A stretch of DNA of 64,000 bases from Simiduia aestuariiviva (GTDB lineage Bacteria; Pseudomonadota; Gammaproteobacteria; Pseudomonadales; Cellvibrionaceae). The first letter of the stretch is position 1. Every line of letters starts with the position of its first letter. The notes below the pieces were generated by a model. It did not search any database. It was not told the origin of the DNA and was given only the letters and a program-made list of their open reading frames with translations. The stretch lies in assembly GCF_014192475.1 (NCBI RefSeq), contig NZ_JACHXZ010000002.1:602524-666523 (forward strand). Reading direction: 5' to 3'. Below, in pieces: positions 27,564 to 36,104 of the stretch. The position numbers and the translations under genes are program-made.

Positions 27564-28523
27564 ATGACCACACAAGCACAAGTCACACTTTTGAAAGACT
27601 GGTTGAATGACCAAATTGTTGGCCAAAACGACCTGATTGAACGGCTATTGATTGCCCTACTCGCCGACGGTCACCTGTTGGTTGAAGGTGCGCCGGGCCT
27701 CGCAAAAACCAAGGCCATCAAACAATTGGCCAAAGGTATCGAAGGCAGCTTTCATCGCGTTCAGTTCACTCCCGACCTGCTGCCTGCGGATGTCACCGGT
27801 ACCGATATCTATCGCGCCGAAACCGCAACCTTCGAGTTTCAACCGGGGCCGGTCTTCCACAATCTGGTTTTAGCCGACGAAATTAACCGAGCACCTGCGA
27901 AAGTGCAGTCTGCGTTACTCGAAGCTATGGCTGAACGGCAAATCACAGTGGGTAAAAATACCTACCCGCTGCCCGACTTATTTTTAGTGATGGCCACCCA
28001 AAACCCTATCGAGCAAGAGGGGACCTATCCACTTCCCGAGGCCCAGTTGGACCGTTTTTTACTGCACGTAAATGTCGGCTATCCATCTGTAGAGGCAGAG
28101 AAAGCCATTCTTAAGCTGGTGCGAGAAGAAAATATGGCCTCGGTTGCGGAGCCACCAGCCACGCTAAGTCAGGCTGATTTGCAAACTGCACGCATGGAAA
28201 TACTCAATTTGCACCTCGCCGACACCGTTGAAAATTATCTGGTGCACCTCATAGACGCTACCCGCCACCCAGAAAAATACGATGCGCAACTCGCGCAATG
28301 GCTGGAATATGGTGCAAGTCCACGTGCCACCTTAGCACTGGAACGCGTCGCTAGAGCCCACGCATGGCTCAACAATCGAGACTTCGTCACCCCGGCAGAT
28401 GTTCAGGCATTGCTTCCGGACGTTTTGCGCCACCGCCTGCTTCTGACCTTTGAAGCGGAAGCCAGTGGCGTCACCGTGAATCAAGTCATCGACAAGCTGC
28501 TCGACGTGGTGCCTGTGAACTGA
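27564..28523 (+). CDS. MoxR-type AAA+ ATPase
   Basis: MoxR ATPases act as chaperones that load metal cofactors or mature vWA partner proteins. This 319-residue protein has Walker A EGAPGLAKTK, Walker B LVLADEINRAP, sensor 1 MATQNPIEQEGTYPLPEAQLDRF and a C-terminal lid. It heads an operon with DUF58 and vWA proteins, the classic MoxR-vWA pairing. An in-frame TTG lies 9 codons upstream, but the ATG at 27564 fits family N-termini; neither has a strong ribosome-binding site. Its TGA overlaps the next ATG as TGATG, so translation is coupled. Confidence 0.92.
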   Translation: MTTQAQVTLLKDWLNDQIVGQNDLIERLLIALLADGHLLVEGAPGLAKTKAIKQLAKGIEGSFHRVQFTPDLLPADVTGTDIYRAETATFEFQPGPVFHNLVLADEINRAPAKVQSALLEAMAERQITVGKNTYPLPDLFLVMATQNPIEQEGTYPLPEAQLDRFLLHVNVGYPSVEAEKAILKLVREENMASVAEPPATLSQADLQTARMEILNLHLADTVENYLVHLIDATRHPEKYDAQLAQWLEYGASPRATLALERVARAHAWLNNRDFVTPADVQALLPDVLRHRLLLTFEAEASGVTVNQVIDKLLDVVPVN

Positions 28524-29461
28524 TGACCAGCGTGCTGCAACCGACCGGGCCCTACGTTGCGCTGCCAGATTTGGTGCGCACTCGCTTAGCGGCAGCGGAT
28601 CTCTCTATGCCTGCGAAAGTGCGCAGTCAGAGCCTATTGCATGGCGCTCGGCGCACCCATTTTCGCGGTCGAGGCATGGAGTTTGCGGAAATTCGGCCCT
28701 ATCAAGCTGGCGATGATGTTCGAACAATCGATTGGCGCGTCACGGCCCGCGCGCAAAAGCCCTTTACCAAGCTATATAGCGAGGAACGCGAAAAACCAGT
28801 GTTTTTGTTGGTCGACCAACGCGCCAGCATGTTTTTTGGCAGTCAGCGATGCTTCAAATCCGTATACGCTGCCCATGTAGCCTGTCATCTTGGGTGGGCC
28901 GCTAGCCTAGCAGGTGATCGCATTGGTGCCATGCTCGCCCACACAACAGGCGTGACCGACCTGCGACCCAAAGGGCGTCAACATGCCATGCTCAGCTTTA
29001 TCAACCAATTACATACCTGCAACAATCAACTGCGCCAACCGTTTAAGGGACCAGACGAAGCCAGTTTAACGCAGTTGCTGAGCCAGTGCCGGCGGGCATT
29101 AAAGCCAGGCAGCACTCTCGTAATCATCAGCGATTTTTCAGATTGGGAGCCCGCCTGCGAGCGCTTGTTGGCATTACTGTGTCGACACAACGATGTCATG
29201 CTGCTACAGGTTTTCGATGCACTGGAGGCAAAACCGCCAGTGAACGACAAGCTAGCCTTGAGCAACGGCACCAGCTCCCTCCCCCTCAATGACGCATACG
29301 CCGCGCAACTTGCGCAACGTTTTGCCGACCGCAGTGCCCAATTATTGAATAGCGCGCGTGGTTTGGGTTGCCGCTATCACCAACTCGATACCGCCACGCC
29401 GTTGACGCCGTGGCTGCGTCAGCAATTCGGCCGCACACGGCGCTCGAACAACACAGGGTAA
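28523..29461 (+). CDS. DUF58 domain protein
   Basis: This 312-residue protein contains the conserved DUF58 block RTHFRGRGMEFAEIRPYQ then AGDDVRTIDWRVTAR, followed by a vWA-like fold (VFLLVDQRASMFFGSQ) with a partly altered metal-site motif (DQRAS in place of DxSxS). It has no membrane segment and is predicted cytoplasmic. Such proteins regularly sit after moxR and are thought to act with it. The start overlaps the MoxR stop codon by one base, and the DUF4381 gene follows after 3 bp. Confidence 0.9.
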   Translation: MTSVLQPTGPYVALPDLVRTRLAAADLSMPAKVRSQSLLHGARRTHFRGRGMEFAEIRPYQAGDDVRTIDWRVTARAQKPFTKLYSEEREKPVFLLVDQRASMFFGSQRCFKSVYAAHVACHLGWAASLAGDRIGAMLAHTTGVTDLRPKGRQHAMLSFINQLHTCNNQLRQPFKGPDEASLTQLLSQCRRALKPGSTLVIISDFSDWEPACERLLALLCRHNDVMLLQVFDALEAKPPVNDKLALSNGTSSLPLNDAYAAQLAQRFADRSAQLLNSARGLGCRYHQLDTATPLTPWLRQQFGRTRRSNNTG

Positions 29462-29464
29462 AGT

Positions 29465-29977
29465 ATGACGACTCAAACTCTGCCTTTAAAAGATATTCAC
29501 CTTCCCCCAGACATCAGTCTGTGGCCCTTGGCGCCCGGCTGGTGGATGTTAATCGCGCTGCTATTAGTTTTCGTGGTGCTGATGGCACGCTGGGCACGTC
29601 GGCACTACCGAAAAATGTCTGCGTCAATTCATCTGCGCAGGCAAACCCAAATATTGTTAGCCCAGTATGCACAGGACTACGAATCCAATCGAAACGCGCA
29701 ACAGCTAGCGCAGAACACCAATGCATTGCTACGCCGTGTGGTACTGAGTGTGGGACACCTGCAGGCGGCACGGTTTACCGATGATAAATGGGTTTCATTT
29801 ATTAAAAAGCACTGGAAAAACACGGCCCCCTTCCCCCCACGCATTGACCCGCTGCTGGTTACGCAACCCTATACACCCGAGCCGATACTCAACCACTCAG
29901 ATCTAGTGGCCTGTTTAGCGCATCTTAAACAGTGGCTGGATGACTATATCAAGGAGTCACACCGTGTTGTCGCTTGA
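29465..29977 (+). CDS. DUF4381 membrane protein of the Bat operon
   Basis: This 170-residue protein has one membrane helix near the N-terminus (about residues 23-45, GWWMLIALLLVFVVLMARWA), then a basic, helical cytoplasmic domain (RHYRKMSASIHLRRQ ... ALLRRVVLSVGHL). This is the DUF4381 layout, found between DUF58 and BatA-like genes. The function is unknown; position suggests a scaffold for the MoxR-vWA complex. Its last 14 bases overlap the start of the next gene. Confidence 0.85.
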   Translation: MTTQTLPLKDIHLPPDISLWPLAPGWWMLIALLLVFVVLMARWARRHYRKMSASIHLRRQTQILLAQYAQDYESNRNAQQLAQNTNALLRRVVLSVGHLQAARFTDDKWVSFIKKHWKNTAPFPPRIDPLLVTQPYTPEPILNHSDLVACLAHLKQWLDDYIKESHRVVA

Positions 29978-30989
29978 TTGGCCGTGGTTGATACTCCTGC
30001 TGCCCTTGCCATGGCTCGTGCGCCGAATGTTGCCTGCCGCCGAAAGCCAGCGCGCCGCGCTGGCCGCACCGACCACCATGTTCCCTGCAAAGGCCCCCGC
30101 GGCAGAACGCAAAACAGCACACGACAGCAAAATCGGCACGCTGTTAATGTATATCATTTGGGGCGCACTCATTATTGCCGCCGCCGGTCCTCGCTGGCAG
30201 GGTGATCCGGTTGAGTTGCCGAACACTGGGCGCGACCTTCTACTTGCAGTGGACATTTCTGGCTCCATGAAAACGCCCGATATGTTTTTCGGCGACCAAG
30301 CAGTGAGTCGCTTACATGCCGTGAAAGCGGTTGTCCATGAATTTGTAGAGCGCCGTAAGGGCGACCGGCTAGGCCTAGTGCTATTCGGCAGCCAAGCGTA
30401 TCTGCAAGCCCCACTGACCTTTGACCGAGATACTGTTGGCACCCTTTTGCAGGAGGCACAGCTTGGCTTTGCTGGCGAAAACACCGCCATCGGGGATGTC
30501 ATTGGCTTGGCCGTCAAACGGCTAAGAAATCGACCGGAGACATCACGGGTCATGATTTTACTGACCGATGGCGCCAACACTGCGGGCAACATTAGCCCAC
30601 GACAAGCCGCTGAGGTGGCCGCCGCCGCCAATGTCAAAATTTATACCATTGGTTTAGGTGCCGATCAGCTGCGCGTCCCAGGCCTACTCGGAACAGATTT
30701 TGGTGCGCGCACCGTAAACCCCTCTATCGACCTCGACGAGGCCACCCTCACCCACATTGCTGAGCTTACTAACGGCCGTTACTTCAGAGCGCGCAACCCG
30801 CAAGAATTACAGCAAATTTATCAGCTGCTCGATCAACTCGAACCCTCAGACCAAGAAACAGAGGTGTTTAGACCGCAAAAATCCCTATTTCATTGGCCAT
30901 TGGGACTGGCGTTAATCGGCAGCATAGCCGGGTTGTTGCTGCGTCATCGCACTAGCCTTGGGCTCGATAGCATGGGAGGCACGCACTAA
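29964..30989 (+). CDS. Membrane vWA-domain protein, BatA-like
   Basis: A hydrophobic segment at the N-terminus (LDWPWLILLLPLPWLV) and another near residues 50-70 flank the membrane side. The vWA domain (~75-290) has an intact metal-ion-dependent adhesion site DISGS and the later LTDGANTAGN, and a last helix (FHWPLGLALIGSIAGLLL) is near the C-terminus. The frame opens at 29940, but an AAGGAG site 7 nt before GTG at 29964 marks that as the start. Bat proteins were named for aerotolerance in Bacteroides; the role here is inferred. The stop and next start overlap as TAATG. Confidence 0.9.
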   Translation: MLSLDWPWLILLLPLPWLVRRMLPAAESQRAALAAPTTMFPAKAPAAERKTAHDSKIGTLLMYIIWGALIIAAAGPRWQGDPVELPNTGRDLLLAVDISGSMKTPDMFFGDQAVSRLHAVKAVVHEFVERRKGDRLGLVLFGSQAYLQAPLTFDRDTVGTLLQEAQLGFAGENTAIGDVIGLAVKRLRNRPETSRVMILLTDGANTAGNISPRQAAEVAAAANVKIYTIGLGADQLRVPGLLGTDFGARTVNPSIDLDEATLTHIAELTNGRYFRARNPQELQQIYQLLDQLEPSDQETEVFRPQKSLFHWPLGLALIGSIAGLLLRHRTSLGLDSMGGTH

Positions 30990-33004
30990 TGACCGATTTT
31001 CACTTTTTGCGGCCCGCCTGGCTCGCGCTGCTATTGGTGTTGCCAATACTTGTATATTGGCTTCACACGCGCGCCGTAAATGCCACAGATTGGCGGCGAT
31101 TTATTGCCCCTGAACTACTGACCTTACTGCAGCAATCACCGGCCGCTAAACGAAACACCCTGACGTGGCCCATCATCGGGGGCTGCTGGCTCATTGCCAC
31201 TTTGGCGATGGCGGGACCCAGCTGGCAAAAACTGCCAACACCGGTTACCAAAAGCGACTTAGCCACTGTGTATCTACTGGATTTATCCGCGTCTATGCTC
31301 GCCGAAGATGTGAAACCCAGCCGCATTAAACGCGCACAACAAAAACTCACTGACGCCATTAATAAACAACCCGACGGTCTGCAAGCACTCATCGCCTATG
31401 CCGGTGATGCCCACCTCGTTGCACCACTCACCGATGATGCCCGCACGCTGAAAAACCTCGTGCCCGCGCTATCTCCCGATGTGATGCCACTCACCGGCAG
31501 CAATATTGAAATGGCAGTCGCGCTCGCGGTAGACCTATTGAAAGATAGCCGTATTCAACAAGGCCGACTGGTACTTCTCACGGATGGCATTGCCGAAGCT
31601 GCACAAGAAACCCTCATCTCCACCTTAACGGAATCGCCCTACGCGCTACACATCATCGGTATTGGCGACGAGTCAGGCGCACCGATCCCACTTGGTAACC
31701 GTGGGTTTGCAAAAGACAGCAGCGGCAATATCGTCATCGTGAAAAACGAACGGCAACGGCTGCGCGCCATTGCCCGAGCCACGAGCGGCCATTACTTTGA
31801 CATCAGCTTGGACGACAGCGACATCAATTTCCTCGCAGACCCGGTTATTTCGGCAACACCTACAGGCAGGCAAGTAGAACGGGAATTTGACGCATGGCGC
31901 GATGAAGGTATTTGGTTGGTTTGGCTCTTGCTGCCGGTCGTCGCCTATTGTTTTCGTCGAAATCTGATACTGGTACTGCCCCTGCTCTTATTGAGCGCGG
32001 GATTGCTTCCCGTTCAACCGGTGTACGCCGACGATAATAGTCAGAGTGCGCCAGCAAACAGCAGCCCGTCACCGGCCGTTAGCCAATGGGATAAATTGTG
32101 GCTTAACGCTGATCAACGAGGTCGCAAAGCCTTAGCGCATTCACAACCCGAAGTGGCGGCAGAGCAGTTTGCTGATACCCGCTGGCGTGCGGCTGCACAC
32201 TACCGCGCAAATAATTTTACACAGGCCATTGAAGCGCTGGCGCCACTCACTTCATCCAAAGATGCCACGGCAGATGATTTTTACAACCTAGGTAATGCCC
32301 AAGCCAACGCAGGTCAAATAGAAGCGGCCATCGAAAGTTATCGCAGGGCACTGGCTCTGGCCCCCGACATGCAGGATGCAAAAGATAACTTGGCGTTACT
32401 CGAGCAGTTACAAGACCAACAACAAAATCAGGAACAGCAACAGGATCAAGAACAAAACCAAAAGCAGAACAACACCTCGGAGGATGGCTCAACCTCAGCG
32501 CAGGCCGATCAGCAAAGCGCGCCACAATCTAGCGACGAAAAAGACCAGCAATCCCAAGAGAATGCAGACAGCAACCCATCAAATCAGCAACCGGATGCTC
32601 AAGCTAACAATTCGCAGGACCAACAAAAAAACAACACAACCCCCAGCGATCCATCAACCGGCAGCGACGCTACAGATAATTCTGCGGGCACTGAAGCCGA
32701 CGAGGAGCCGGCCAACTCTGAAGCTGAGCGCGACTTGGAGAATCCCTACGACGGCAGCGCTGAGGCTAGAGAGCAAACGGAAAACCCTCAAAACTCGCAA
32801 CCACAAACGAGCGCTAAACCCGACGCACTAGACCACCTTAGTGACGAAGAGCGACAAGCTATGGAGCAATGGCTGCGTCAAGTGGAAGATGACCCCTCGG
32901 GGTTACTTAAACGAAAATTTGAATACCAATATCGACAACGCCGCGCGGCCATTAAGCGCGGAGAATGGCAAGCTCCGGAGAACGATGCCCATGAACGCTG
33001 GTAG
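30989..33004 (+). CDS. BatB-BatC fusion: vWA protein with TPR and Gln/Asn-rich tail
   Basis: This 671-residue protein joins two Bat components. The N-terminal part (1-~335) is BatB-like: two membrane helices, vWA MIDAS motif DLSAS, LLTDGIAEAA, and a helix pair (WLVWLLLPVVAYCF and ILVLPLLLLSAGLLP). The C-terminal part is BatC-like: TPR repeats (~390-475, DDFYNLGNAQANAGQ, AIESYRRALALAPDMQ), then ~150 residues very rich in Gln, Asn, Asp and Ser, and a conserved ending (DHLSDEERQAMEQWLRQ ... LKRKFEYQYRQR). The TPR part should lie in the periplasm. The low-complexity DNA around 32400-32830 opens long accidental frames. Confidence 0.9.
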   Translation: MTDFHFLRPAWLALLLVLPILVYWLHTRAVNATDWRRFIAPELLTLLQQSPAAKRNTLTWPIIGGCWLIATLAMAGPSWQKLPTPVTKSDLATVYLLDLSASMLAEDVKPSRIKRAQQKLTDAINKQPDGLQALIAYAGDAHLVAPLTDDARTLKNLVPALSPDVMPLTGSNIEMAVALAVDLLKDSRIQQGRLVLLTDGIAEAAQETLISTLTESPYALHIIGIGDESGAPIPLGNRGFAKDSSGNIVIVKNERQRLRAIARATSGHYFDISLDDSDINFLADPVISATPTGRQVEREFDAWRDEGIWLVWLLLPVVAYCFRRNLILVLPLLLLSAGLLPVQPVYADDNSQSAPANSSPSPAVSQWDKLWLNADQRGRKALAHSQPEVAAEQFADTRWRAAAHYRANNFTQAIEALAPLTSSKDATADDFYNLGNAQANAGQIEAAIESYRRALALAPDMQDAKDNLALLEQLQDQQQNQEQQQDQEQNQKQNNTSEDGSTSAQADQQSAPQSSDEKDQQSQENADSNPSNQQPDAQANNSQDQQKNNTTPSDPSTGSDATDNSAGTEADEEPANSEAERDLENPYDGSAEAREQTENPQNSQPQTSAKPDALDHLSDEERQAMEQWLRQVEDDPSGLLKRKFEYQYRQRRAAIKRGEWQAPENDAHERW

Positions 33005-34700
33005 CCACACACAGGGTCGCCGACCTGCCTTCATTTATATCTGGGCCTTAATTTGCCTATTGATTGGCGCGCCTGCGGCTATTGCTGCCGAGATCAGCGC
33101 GCGCGTAGATCGCGCACAACTGAGTCTTGATGAAACGCTGCAACTTACCGTGCGCGTGTCACCGCAAAGCAATAACAGCCCAGATCTACGTCAACTAGAG
33201 CAACAATTTGAAATTCTGGGGCAGTCTCAAAGTAGTCAGTACAGAAACATCAATGGCCAAGTGGAAGCCTATACCGAGTGGCAGTTAACATTGGCCCCCA
33301 AAACAACAGGCAAACTTATTATTCCATCCTTTGAATACAAGGGTAACTTTAGCAATGCCATCTTGCTCGAGGTTAACGAACCCCGGCAAGCTGCCGGTAT
33401 CACGCCCGATGTGTTTTTGGAACTTACGGTCGACAATAGCGCCCCCTTCGTGCAGCAACAAGTAATAATCAGTGTCAAGCTGCACACGGCGACCGAATTG
33501 CGAATACAAGACGCAACCCAATTACAGGTTACTGACGGTTTGCTGGTGGACTTAAATGATACGCAATACCAAAAGCGCATAAATGATCGCATCTACACAA
33601 TAAAAGAATGGCGCTACGCACTTTTTCCACAAAAAAGTGGCACGTTGGAAATTCCTTCGCAAACATTGACGGTGGTTGTTGGTAACGACCGGAACTGGGG
33701 AAGCCCATTTCAATACAATACTGGCACCACTAAACGCATACGCAGTACACCTCAGACGCTAACCGTTAAACCGCAACACCCCGCCTATACCGGCAAGAGT
33801 TGGTTACCGGCAACGCAATTAACATTGACGGAATCCTGGAGTGATGATCAACCACAATGGATGGTAGGTGAACCTATCACCCGGAGTATTATCATCTCTG
33901 CAAAAGGGCTAACGGAAAACCAAATTCCAGCGCTGCCCTTAAACGCGCCCACCGGCTTAAAATATTATCGTGAATCACCGGAGCGCAACGACCAAGCTCA
34001 AACTGACGGGATTACCACAACCATTGCCGAGAGTACGGCAATCGTCCCCACACAACCCGGCACCTATGAACTTCCACCCGTCGAACTTGCCTGGTGGAAT
34101 GTGTCAACTAACCAGCAGGAGGTTGCCACTTTGCCTGCGCGTAAGATTGAAGTGATTGCCAACCCCAACGCCACGCAACCAACATCAACGCCGAATAACG
34201 AAACCGTGATACCCCCGCCGGTGGCAACACAGAGCAATGTGAAGGACGTTATTAACTGGTGGTTTTGGGCCACCATGGCACTCCTCATTACCAATATTGC
34301 AACGCTGGCCTGGCTGTTTGCACAACGCACAAACACGCGCCCAGATCTGGCAACACCGACGGGATCACCAAAATCTGAAGGTGACAACCGCTGGCAAGCA
34401 CTTGCCGAACTCTGCCGACAACCCATGACGCCCGCGCAGGCAGCTGCTATTCTGCGCTGGCTGGATTCGTGGAGCGCACCGCTAGGTAACGCGCCCTTGC
34501 CAGAGCGCCTACAGCGTCATGGTTTGTCGGATATATTGAGCGAGGTGTGCGCACTGGAAAGTTATGTATACGGTAAAAATGGCGCATACACTGGCGACCT
34601 AAATACACTGGTAGCAAAGGTGAAGGCATTTAAAATGACCAGTAGCACCGTCAAGCACCACGCAACTGAAGCACTAAAACCCCTATACCCTGAGGCCTGA
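32991..34700 (+). CDS. BatD-like membrane protein
   Basis: This is the final gene of the operon. It encodes a signal peptide (FIYIWALICLLIGAPAAIAA), a long periplasmic beta-rich domain (~35-430, EISARVDRAQLSLDETLQL) typical of BatD oxygen-tolerance proteins, a membrane helix (~425-445, FWATMALLITNIATLAWLF), and a cytoplasmic helical tail. The frame is open from 32841, but that would overlap the previous gene heavily; GGAG at 32977-32980 serves the ATG at 32991 (10 nt), or less well the one at 32985. It overlaps the fusion gene's end by 14 bp. Confidence 0.88.
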   Translation: MNAGSHTQGRRPAFIYIWALICLLIGAPAAIAAEISARVDRAQLSLDETLQLTVRVSPQSNNSPDLRQLEQQFEILGQSQSSQYRNINGQVEAYTEWQLTLAPKTTGKLIIPSFEYKGNFSNAILLEVNEPRQAAGITPDVFLELTVDNSAPFVQQQVIISVKLHTATELRIQDATQLQVTDGLLVDLNDTQYQKRINDRIYTIKEWRYALFPQKSGTLEIPSQTLTVVVGNDRNWGSPFQYNTGTTKRIRSTPQTLTVKPQHPAYTGKSWLPATQLTLTESWSDDQPQWMVGEPITRSIIISAKGLTENQIPALPLNAPTGLKYYRESPERNDQAQTDGITTTIAESTAIVPTQPGTYELPPVELAWWNVSTNQQEVATLPARKIEVIANPNATQPTSTPNNETVIPPPVATQSNVKDVINWWFWATMALLITNIATLAWLFAQRTNTRPDLATPTGSPKSEGDNRWQALAELCRQPMTPAQAAAILRWLDSWSAPLGNAPLPERLQRHGLSDILSEVCALESYVYGKNGAYTGDLNTLVAKVKAFKMTSSTVKHHATEALKPLYPEA

Positions 34701-34725
34701 ACGGCACAATGATCGAGGATACGCC

Positions 34726-35253
34726 ATGGACACACAACGCTACACATTAGTTAGTCGAATTCTTCATTGGCTCATGGCCCTAATGGTCTTTGGACTTATC
34801 GCCGTTGGCAACTATATGAGCGACCTCCCAGATGATGCGCCTGGTCGAATGGATCTGATTATGATTCATAAGGCTACGGGATTTGTATTTTTGTGGCTGT
34901 TAATTGCCCGTGTACTCTGGGCTGTTAAACACCGCGCACCGGCACTGCCCGACACCTTTAGCAGTCGTGAACGGGGGCTTGCCGCAGGTACCAAGCATCT
35001 ACTCTATCTATTAATGGCAATCGTACCGCTGAGCGGTTGGGGCATGTCGAATTTTGCCGGCTATGCAATCAAGTTCGGCGACTTTTCGGTGCCATTACTA
35101 TTTGAAAAAAATAAAGCATTAGCCGGAATATTTCACGAGATTCATGAATATGCGCCATGGGTATTGCTAGCCATCGTGGTAATACACATGACGGCGGTAA
35201 TCTATCACTTGCTCGAAGGCGGCCAAAAAAGCATCCTTCAGCGCATGCTATAA
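34726..35253 (+). CDS. Cytochrome b561 family protein
   Basis: This 175-residue protein has four membrane helices and the histidine pattern of the CybB family: ILHWL in helix 1, MIHKATGF in helix 2, and HEIHEYAPWV and VIHMTAVIYH near helix 4. It binds two b hemes and moves electrons between quinol and acceptors, or disposes of superoxide in the E. coli relative. A GAGG site lies 8 nt before the ATG. It follows the BatD-like gene by 25 bp and may be read through from that operon. It converges with the exporter gene, 1 bp apart. Confidence 0.92.
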   Translation: MDTQRYTLVSRILHWLMALMVFGLIAVGNYMSDLPDDAPGRMDLIMIHKATGFVFLWLLIARVLWAVKHRAPALPDTFSSRERGLAAGTKHLLYLLMAIVPLSGWGMSNFAGYAIKFGDFSVPLLFEKNKALAGIFHEIHEYAPWVLLAIVVIHMTAVIYHLLEGGQKSILQRML

Positions 35254-35254
35254 C

Positions 35255-36013
35255 CTAGTCTGACAGCAATGCAGCCGCACTGGCGACGATAGTCATCACC
35301 AGTAAAAACCATTTTAATACGCGCTGCTCTACGCTAATCGCAAATTTTACCGCCAAGTGGGCGCCAATCATGGCGCCCACAGCAAGCACCAACCCCGGTA
35401 CCCAAGCAACCAACCCATCGACGACAAAAATTAATAACGCCACCAAGGTAAAGCCTAATGCACAGATGACTTTGAGTGCATTCGCACGGACTAAATCAAA
35501 GCGCAACGCCCCTGAGATTGCAGCCAATAATACGAAGCCGACACCTGCCTGAACAAATCCACCGTAAAATCCAGCAAACAGCAACCCCGCCAGGCCGAGT
35601 GGCGATTCGCTCACGGCTTTTGGGGTTTCATCTGGCGCGGGCGCCACTACCGATGGACTGACCAGAATAATCACCGCCATAGTGATCATGGTACCCAGCA
35701 ACAGCGGTTTTAAAAGCGTATTGGGTGCAAACACAGCTGCCAGCGCGCCCAGCGCGCCACCCACCAATGTCGGCATTAGTATTGGAGTCACCGACTGCCA
35801 TGGCAGTCGGCCGTGCCGATGAAAGCCCTGTACAGCACTTACACTTTGGAACACAACGCCCACGCGATTCGTCGCGTTTGCGACATCGGGGGGCATACCC
35901 ATCACCATGAGCGCGGGCAAGGTAAGGTTACTGCCTCCGCCAGCGAGGGTATTGATGATGCCAGCCACGAAGCCGGTGACCAGCAACAATAGATAATAGA
36001 GTTCAAGTGACAT
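35255..36013 (-). CDS. TauE/SafE family sulfite/organosulfonate exporter
   Basis: This 252-residue protein has about eight hydrophobic segments and the family's conserved N-terminal loop (GFVAGIINTLAGGGSNLTLPAL) and its internal repeat (FAGFYGGFVQAGVGFVLL). TauE/SafE proteins export sulfite, sulfoacetate or related sulfur compounds, but the substrate of this branch is unknown. A GAGGGTGA site lies directly before the ATG. It stands alone, with a regulator gene ~90 bp upstream in the same direction. Confidence 0.88.
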   Translation of the reverse strand: MSLELYYLLLLVTGFVAGIINTLAGGGSNLTLPALMVMGMPPDVANATNRVGVVFQSVSAVQGFHRHGRLPWQSVTPILMPTLVGGALGALAAVFAPNTLLKPLLLGTMITMAVIILVSPSVVAPAPDETPKAVSESPLGLAGLLFAGFYGGFVQAGVGFVLLAAISGALRFDLVRANALKVICALGFTLVALLIFVVDGLVAWVPGLVLAVGAMIGAHLAVKFAISVEQRVLKWFLLVMTIVASAAALLSD

Positions 36014-36104
36014 GTCTCACCCTCTTAATTGAGAGCTGCATGGTAAAGATTTGTCACGCTAATGGCGAGTCACATACACCGAAGATAGCACTAAGCACGA
36101 CAGA

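Noticed and set aside
29957-30637. 226-codon minus-strand frame inside the BatA-like gene
   Set aside because: It lies wholly opposite an intact vWA gene with conserved motifs; its Ser/Ala/Arg-rich translation is typical of an antisense shadow.
32376-32831. 151-codon plus-strand frame inside the Gln/Asn-rich tail of the BatB-BatC fusion
   Set aside because: It is a frame-shifted reading of low-complexity CAR/AAY codons, giving a Thr/Lys/Asn-rich product; no start site.
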